A stretch of DNA of 18,625 nucleotides. Origin: Verrucomicrobia bacterium UBA1727. Its GTDB lineage: Bacteria > Verrucomicrobiota > Kiritimatiellia > RFP12 > UBA1067. Made by a program: the position numbers and the translations under genes. Location of the stretch: the NCBI GenBank assembly GCA_002315875.1, contig DCIL01000070.1, forward strand, positions 17,108 to 35,732. The letters run 5' to 3'. The notes below the pieces were generated by a model. It was not told the origin of the DNA, made no database searches, and saw nothing but the letters and a program-made list of their open reading frames with translations. The number at the start of each line of letters is the position of its first letter. Position 1 is the stretch's first letter. Shown here piece by piece: positions 14,597 to 18,625 of the stretch.

Positions 14597-15693
14597 CAGT
14601 GCGTCCACAATTTGCGCGCCAGAGCCGTAAGGACGGACGATATCAGGAACGTGACCGTCGCCGCCGCGAAAATGGCAAGCGGAGTCGTCAGGGACGGCTT
14701 GAACCAGTCGATTACCTGAACGAGAACGAGGATATGGATGAGGTACACGCCATAACTCGCGCCTGAGAGCGGCAGGATGACGCGCTTGTAAAAGGCACCG
14801 TCTGCGACGAGCTTGCGGATTATCATGAAATAGCCGATGACCGTCATCACCACTCCGAGCGAACAGAACTCCCAGCTCATCTCAAGATCAACCGCGGCAG
14901 AATAGGGCGCCGATACCGGATACGTCGCTCCATAATTGGCAATCCTGAAATAGAAGAACCCCGCCACGATCGCCCAGCCAAACGCCAACAGCGGAACTGC
15001 CGCGGAAAGCGTCTTGCGCCACGAAAGCTCACCGACGAACTTGCGGAAGTAAAGTCCGAGCAACAGGTAGCCGATGAAGCCGCTCACGTAATGGAAGGTG
15101 CCGAATCCATTCCACGCGCACTCTCCGTAAAGGAACGGCACCGCTCCGAAATTCGGCGCTCCGCACCATGCGCCGCAGAGCTTGCGCAGAAACGGAAAAG
15201 TCGTGGTAAAGAGCCAGACGAGAAGCCAGCAGCGCACCTCGCGCTCACTCGCCTTCTCGGCCCACGGCGACAGGAGCGGCATGATGAGATATAGACCGAG
15301 CAACATCGGAACGAACCAGAGATGTCCACCCGTCGCGGCGGGAAAGTTAAAGAGGCACGCAAGCCAACTTCCGTCGAAATACCAATTGTAGACGGCGGCC
15401 CAGATGACAAACGGCACGCCGACCCTGAGAATCCTGTGCTTGAGCCAAGTCCAGGTGTTGCCGTCCTTAAGCTTCACCGGAAAGAGCAGATACGCGCTCG
15501 CAATAACGAACAGCGGAACCGCAGCACGGCAGGCGGAGTCGATCGCCACCACCCACCAGGCGTCCCAGCGCGAAGCGATGAGGAACCCACCGTCCGCCCC
15601 GAAATAATACTGCTCGCACGCATGGACGAGCATCACCATGAAGATGGCGATGACCCTGAGATAATCGAGAAAGACCACGCGCTTCACTGGCAT
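14596..15693 (-). CDS. Acyltransferase-3 family membrane protein
   Basis: Integral membrane protein of 365 residues with about ten hydrophobic helices, of the acyltransferase-3 family (OatA N-terminal domain, WecH, O-antigen and Nod-factor acetylases). The family signature is at the N-terminus: FLDYLRVIAIFMVMLVHAC, with Arg13 and the conserved His24. GHLWFVPMLLGLYLIMPLL and SYGVYLIHILVL are further typical segments. Such proteins transfer acetyl or another acyl group to a cell-surface or periplasmic glycan; the target is not identifiable. The start ATG at 15693 lies inside the end of the NYN-protein gene (10-bp overlap) with a strong GGAGG 6 nt upstream. The stop overlaps the transporter start. 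Confidence 0.9.
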   Translation of the reverse strand: MPVKRVVFLDYLRVIAIFMVMLVHACEQYYFGADGGFLIASRWDAWWVVAIDSACRAAVPLFVIASAYLLFPVKLKDGNTWTWLKHRILRVGVPFVIWAAVYNWYFDGSWLACLFNFPAATGGHLWFVPMLLGLYLIMPLLSPWAEKASEREVRCWLLVWLFTTTFPFLRKLCGAWCGAPNFGAVPFLYGECAWNGFGTFHYVSGFIGYLLLGLYFRKFVGELSWRKTLSAAVPLLAFGWAIVAGFFYFRIANYGATYPVSAPYSAAVDLEMSWEFCSLGVVMTVIGYFMIIRKLVADGAFYKRVILPLSGASYGVYLIHILVLVQVIDWFKPSLTTPLAIFAAATVTFLISSVLTALARKLWTH

Positions 15694-16202
15694 ACCACAC
15701 CTCCCAACCGTTTTACCTTATCCTTGAAATCCTTGTCATCGGTCCTCACCTGAACTCGTCCGACCGTTCCGCGGCAAGCGCACATCCTGAGGAAATCGCA
15801 GATGAAGCGGTCCGCCCGATGCTCTCCGGTGCCGCCGGTATAACTGACGCGGAGACGTCCGTCGACACGCGAAGCGAACCGGGGACCATCCAGAACGATC
15901 CAGACCATATCGAGCGGATGTGCGGCAAGATGTTCGCGTGCTTGGCGTTCGAGTTCCTCACGATCGTGCGCGCGGCGGTTGGCACCGAGAATGAGATTCC
16001 ATCCGTCGACAATGATGAGATTGCCGCCCTCGGGCAGCGTCTCCATGTCACGGACGGCGAGAAGCGCAAAATCGAGATGCGCCTTCAGCTGCGCGTTCTC
16101 GTCCCGAAGTACGGCATTCTCCGCCTTGAGCCGCGCGACCTCCGTCTTGAGTTCCCTCAAGTGGACGAAGCGCGACTGGTCGATGATTCCCTGCGCGTTC
16201 AT
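15684..16202 (-). CDS. Coiled-coil plus NYN/PIN-like domain protein (putative YacP-like RNase)
   Basis: Protein of 172 residues. Residues about 10-50 form a heptad-like coiled coil (LKTEVARLKAENAVLRDENA). From about residue 58 there is an NYN domain resembling the YacP/Rae1 group: IIVDGWNLIL with acidic Asp66, then WIVLDGP, SYTGGTGEHRADRFI carrying further acidic residues, and VQVRTDDKDFKDKVKRLGG. NYN domains share the PIN fold and are metal-dependent ribonucleases, and YacP/Rae1 proteins cleave mRNA on ribosomes. Function here is inferred from the fold only. The usual YacP proteins do not begin with this coiled coil. The start overlaps the ispF stop (ATGA), and the end overlaps the acyltransferase start. 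Confidence 0.75.
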   Translation of the reverse strand: MNAQGIIDQSRFVHLRELKTEVARLKAENAVLRDENAQLKAHLDFALLAVRDMETLPEGGNLIIVDGWNLILGANRRAHDREELERQAREHLAAHPLDMVWIVLDGPRFASRVDGRLRVSYTGGTGEHRADRFICDFLRMCACRGTVGRVQVRTDDKDFKDKVKRLGGVVCQ

Positions 16203-16678
16203 TGGAGCAAGGCGACCGCGTGCACCTCGATGCCGAGTCCGGCACCGACATCATCCATCTTCTCGTTGGTCTTGCCCTTGACCGAAACCTGCGAAACACT
16301 GATTCCAAGCAGCGAGGCGAGACGCGAACGGACCTCCTCACGGCGAGGACCGATCTTCGGTCGTTCGCAGATGATCGTGACATCGAGATTGCCAACGGTG
16401 TAACCAGCCAAGCCAATCTCACGCATCACTTCACTGAGCAACCTGGCGGAATCCGCACCCCGCCACTTCTCATCGCTGTCGGGGAAATGCGAGCCGATGT
16501 CGCCGAGCGCCGCGGCGCCGAGAAGCGCATCGATGACGGCATGGATGACGACATCGCCATCGGAATGGGCCTTGAGTCCCCTCTCGCCATCGAAGGCAAC
16601 TCCGCCCAGGACAAGCGGTTTTGCCGCGTCCCCTTCGCTGAGAAACCGATGTGAGTCGTATCCGAATCCGATGCGCAT
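16199..16678 (-). CDS. ispF: 2-C-methyl-D-erythritol 2,4-cyclodiphosphate synthase
   Basis: Cytoplasmic enzyme of the non-mevalonate isoprenoid pathway that converts CDP-methylerythritol 2-phosphate to methylerythritol cyclodiphosphate with loss of CMP. At 159 residues it has the normal family length. Metal ligands Asp8 and His10 in GYDSHRF and His46 in the AHSDGDVVIHA motif are present, as are LGDIGSHFPDSD and the nucleotide-binding KTNEKMDDVG near the C-terminus. It is a stand-alone IspF rather than an IspDF fusion. The start is 7 nt after the citrate synthase stop, with no strong Shine-Dalgarno site, and the end overlaps the NYN gene by 4 nt. Confidence 0.96.
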   Translation of the reverse strand: MRIGFGYDSHRFLSEGDAAKPLVLGGVAFDGERGLKAHSDGDVVIHAVIDALLGAAALGDIGSHFPDSDEKWRGADSARLLSEVMREIGLAGYTVGNLDVTIICERPKIGPRREEVRSRLASLLGISVSQVSVKGKTNEKMDDVGAGLGIEVHAVALLQ

Positions 16679-16685
16679 GGCAAAA

Positions 16686-18038
16686 TCAGCGATCGCCGAG
16701 GTCTACGTAAGGTTTCGGATGGAAGATCGGCTTGTAGGCGGGACGAATAATCGGGCCCGGATTCACCAGTTCCTCCATGCGATGCGCGCACCACGAGACG
16801 CAGCGCGCCACGGCGAAAAGCGGCGTGTAAAGGTCGCGCGGTATGTTGAGCATGTCATAGACGAAACCCGAATAGAGGTCGACGTTGGCGCAGACGTCCT
16901 CGGCACGCGGATGCCGCGCCTTGACGATCGCGGGACCAAGTTCCTCGATCATCTCAAAGAGGCGCATCTCCTCAAGACGTCCCTTCTCCTTCGCGAGCTG
17001 CCGCGCCTTTTCCCTGAGCATCTGGGCGCGCGGATCGCTGATCGTGTAGACCGCGTGGCCAAGGCCGTAGATGAGACCAGAACCGTCACCCGCCTTCTTG
17101 TCCGCAATGCGCTCGAGGTACTTGCGCACGTTGTCTTCCTTCGTCCAGTCCTTCACGTTCGCCTTGATCTCGTCCATCTGCTTCATGACGCGCAGGTTGG
17201 CGCCGCCGTGACGTGCACCCTTGAGCGAGAGAACGGACGAAGCAACCGACGAATAGATGTCGGAATGCGAGGAGGTGACGACATGGGTCGTGAAGGACGA
17301 GTTGTTGCCGCCGCCGTGTTCGGCGTGGAGGATGAGCGCAAGATCGAGCGTCTCCGCCTCAAGTCTCGTATAACGGCCGTCCTCGCGGGTCAGGAGGAGT
17401 ATGTTCTCAGCCGTGGACTTCTCGGGATCGGGCATGCGGATCATCAGCGAACCGCCTTCGAGATAGTGGTGTTTGGCCTGATAGGCGTAGGCGACGATCG
17501 TCGGAATCGAGCCGATCAGATCCATCGACTGCTCGAGGCACTTCTCGAGCGAGATGTCGTCCGGCGCGTCTTCGGGATCGAACGCATACGCGAAAAGCAC
17601 CGCACGGGCAAGCGCGTTCATGAGGTCCTTCGGCGGATGCTTCATGATCGCATTGTCCTTGAACGCGTCCGAAAGCTTGCGGTAGGCGCCGATCTTCTGA
17701 TTCCACTCCTTGAGCTGACGCTCGGTAGGCAGTTCGCCGAGCAAGAGCAGATAGGCGGTCTCCTCGTATCCGAAGCGGTGTTCGCGCTTATCGGCGTTTA
17801 CGATGTCCCGAACGTTGATGCCGCGGTAATAGAGTTCGCCGGGCACGGCCTGCTTCTCGCCTTCGCTCACCACGTAGCCGTGGACGTTACCGATGGTGGT
17901 AAGCCCGACGAGCACGCCGGTGCCGTTGTCATTGCGCAGACCACGCTTCACGCCGTACTTGCGGTAGAGCGCGGGATCGATGTAATCGGCCTTGCGGACC
18001 TTATCCGCCTGCTTCTTGAGCCACTTCTTGTCTGCCAT
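16686..18038 (-). CDS. gltA: Citrate synthase (citrate/2-methylcitrate synthase family)
   Basis: Enzyme of 450 residues that condenses oxaloacetate with acetyl-CoA at the entry of the citrate cycle. The catalytic triad can be placed: His277 in KGARHGGAN, His328 in GLGHAVYTISDPRA and Asp387 in NVDLYSGFVYDML. The HAEHGGGNNSSFT motif precedes them. An N-terminal extension of about 40 residues (MADKKWLKKQADKV...) is basic and predicted helical, as in citrate synthases of several anaerobic lineages. 2-Methylcitrate synthase activity cannot be excluded from sequence alone, but no prp genes are nearby. The start ATG is 3 nt after the lepA stop, with AAGGAG inside the last lepA codons serving as ribosome binding site. 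Confidence 0.93.
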   Translation of the reverse strand: MADKKWLKKQADKVRKADYIDPALYRKYGVKRGLRNDNGTGVLVGLTTIGNVHGYVVSEGEKQAVPGELYYRGINVRDIVNADKREHRFGYEETAYLLLLGELPTERQLKEWNQKIGAYRKLSDAFKDNAIMKHPPKDLMNALARAVLFAYAFDPEDAPDDISLEKCLEQSMDLIGSIPTIVAYAYQAKHHYLEGGSLMIRMPDPEKSTAENILLLTREDGRYTRLEAETLDLALILHAEHGGGNNSSFTTHVVTSSHSDIYSSVASSVLSLKGARHGGANLRVMKQMDEIKANVKDWTKEDNVRKYLERIADKKAGDGSGLIYGLGHAVYTISDPRAQMLREKARQLAKEKGRLEEMRLFEMIEELGPAIVKARHPRAEDVCANVDLYSGFVYDMLNIPRDLYTPLFAVARCVSWCAHRMEELVNPGPIIRPAYKPIFHPKPYVDLGDR

Positions 18039-18041
18039 AGC

Positions 18042-18625
18042 CTACTTCTCCTTGATAGTGCCCTTCAAAACGGCGATGAACGCCGACTGCGGCACGTTGA
18101 CATGTCCAAATTCCTTCATGCGCGCCTTGCCGCGCTTCTGCTTCTCGAGAACCTTCATCTTACGGGTGACATCGCCGCCGTAAAGCTTGGCGAGCACGTC
18201 CTTGCGGAACGGACGGATATCCTCGCGCGCGATGATTTCCTTGCCGATCGCCGCCTGCACCGGAATCTTGAACTGATGCGGAGGAATCGTCTCGGAAAGC
18301 GCCTTGCACATCTGCTGGCCGCGGGTGCGCGCCTTGTCCCGATGAACCATCGTCGCAAAGGCGTCCACGGTCTCGCTGTTGAGCAGGATGTCCATCTTCA
18401 CGATGTCCGAAATCTGATATCCGGCCGGCTCGTAGTCCATCGAAGCGTAGCCGTGGGATACGGACTTGAGAGTGTCGTGGAAATCGATCAGAATCTCATT
18501 GAGCGGCAGCATGCAGTGAAGCATGACGCGCTTGACGTCAATCGTCTCGGTGCCCTCGACAAGACCGCGGCGATCCATGACGATGCGCATGACGTCCCCA
18601 ATCGATTCGGACGGCGTGATGATGC
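18042..18625 (-). CDS. lepA: Elongation factor 4 (LepA), C-terminal 194 residues; 5' part outside window
   Basis: Ribosome back-translocating GTPase. Only the C-terminal third is here; the gene continues past the right edge, and the frame is open to the last base. Visible are the EF-G domain V-like part (ITPSESIGDVM then DRRG), the MLPLNEILIDFHDTLKSVSHGYASMDYEP segment, and the LepA-specific C-terminal domain with AIGKEIIAREDI, KLYGGDVTRKMKVLEKQK, GKARMKEFG and VPQSAFIAVLK, which is diagnostic for LepA as opposed to EF-G. The G domain is missing only because of the window edge. It is followed 3 nt later by the citrate synthase gene. Confidence 0.95.
   Translation of the reverse strand, partial: IITPSESIGDVMRIVMDRRGLVEGTETIDVKRVMLHCMLPLNEILIDFHDTLKSVSHGYASMDYEPAGYQISDIVKMDILLNSETVDAFATMVHRDKARTRGQQMCKALSETIPPHQFKIPVQAAIGKEIIAREDIRPFRKDVLAKLYGGDVTRKMKVLEKQKRGKARMKEFGHVNVPQSAFIAVLKGTIKEK

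Overview
The window is a gene-dense stretch of a bacterial chromosome with every recognisable gene on the minus strand. It is GC-rich by eye, with clear Shine-Dalgarno sites at several starts and many 1-17 bp overlaps or very short gaps. The organism is Gram-negative: it encodes an RND pump with its periplasmic adaptor, and large Sec-exported glycoside hydrolases. Multi-domain pectin-type hydrolases without SusC/SusD neighbours, together with good Shine-Dalgarno sites, suggest a polysaccharide-degrading gut or rumen bacterium of the PVC group (Verrucomicrobiota, Kiritimatiellota or Lentisphaerota) more than a Bacteroidota. This placement is inference; no rRNA or other marker gene is present.

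In the direction of transcription (high to low coordinates) there are three blocks. Block A (18625 to 13697) is a packed housekeeping run: lepA (5' part missing), citrate synthase, ispF, a coiled-coil plus NYN-domain putative RNase, an acyltransferase-3 membrane protein and an EamA/DMT transporter. Neighbours overlap or lie a few bases apart.

Block B (13685 to 3180) starts at an extended -10 promoter just after the transporter gene. It encodes a secreted GH29 alpha-L-fucosidase fused to an SGNH esterase, a Nif3-family metal protein, a 2111-residue secreted protein joining a GH2, a GH106 alpha-L-rhamnosidase and a GH28 polygalacturonase-type domain, then thiE and thiD. The two exported proteins together carry fucosidase, acetylesterase-like, beta-galactosidase/glucuronidase-like, rhamnosidase and galacturonidase modules, which is what stripping and cutting rhamnogalacturonan-type pectin would need. 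The GH2-GH106-GH28 fusion is the most striking item in the window.

Block C (3168 to 1) is an RND multidrug-efflux operon: an AcrR-like TetR regulator, an AcrA-type adaptor and the first 374 residues of an AcrB-type pump that runs off the left edge. A near-consensus sigma70 promoter sits between thiD and tetR. A palindrome with the half-sites and spacing of the E. coli AcrR operator fills its spacer, so autorepression of the whole operon is likely. The 150-bp tetR-adaptor gap holds a polypurine tract with a 7-bp tandem repeat.

There are no tRNA or rRNA genes, CRISPR arrays, insertion sequences or prophage genes visible, and no gene-free stretch exceeds about 150 bp.
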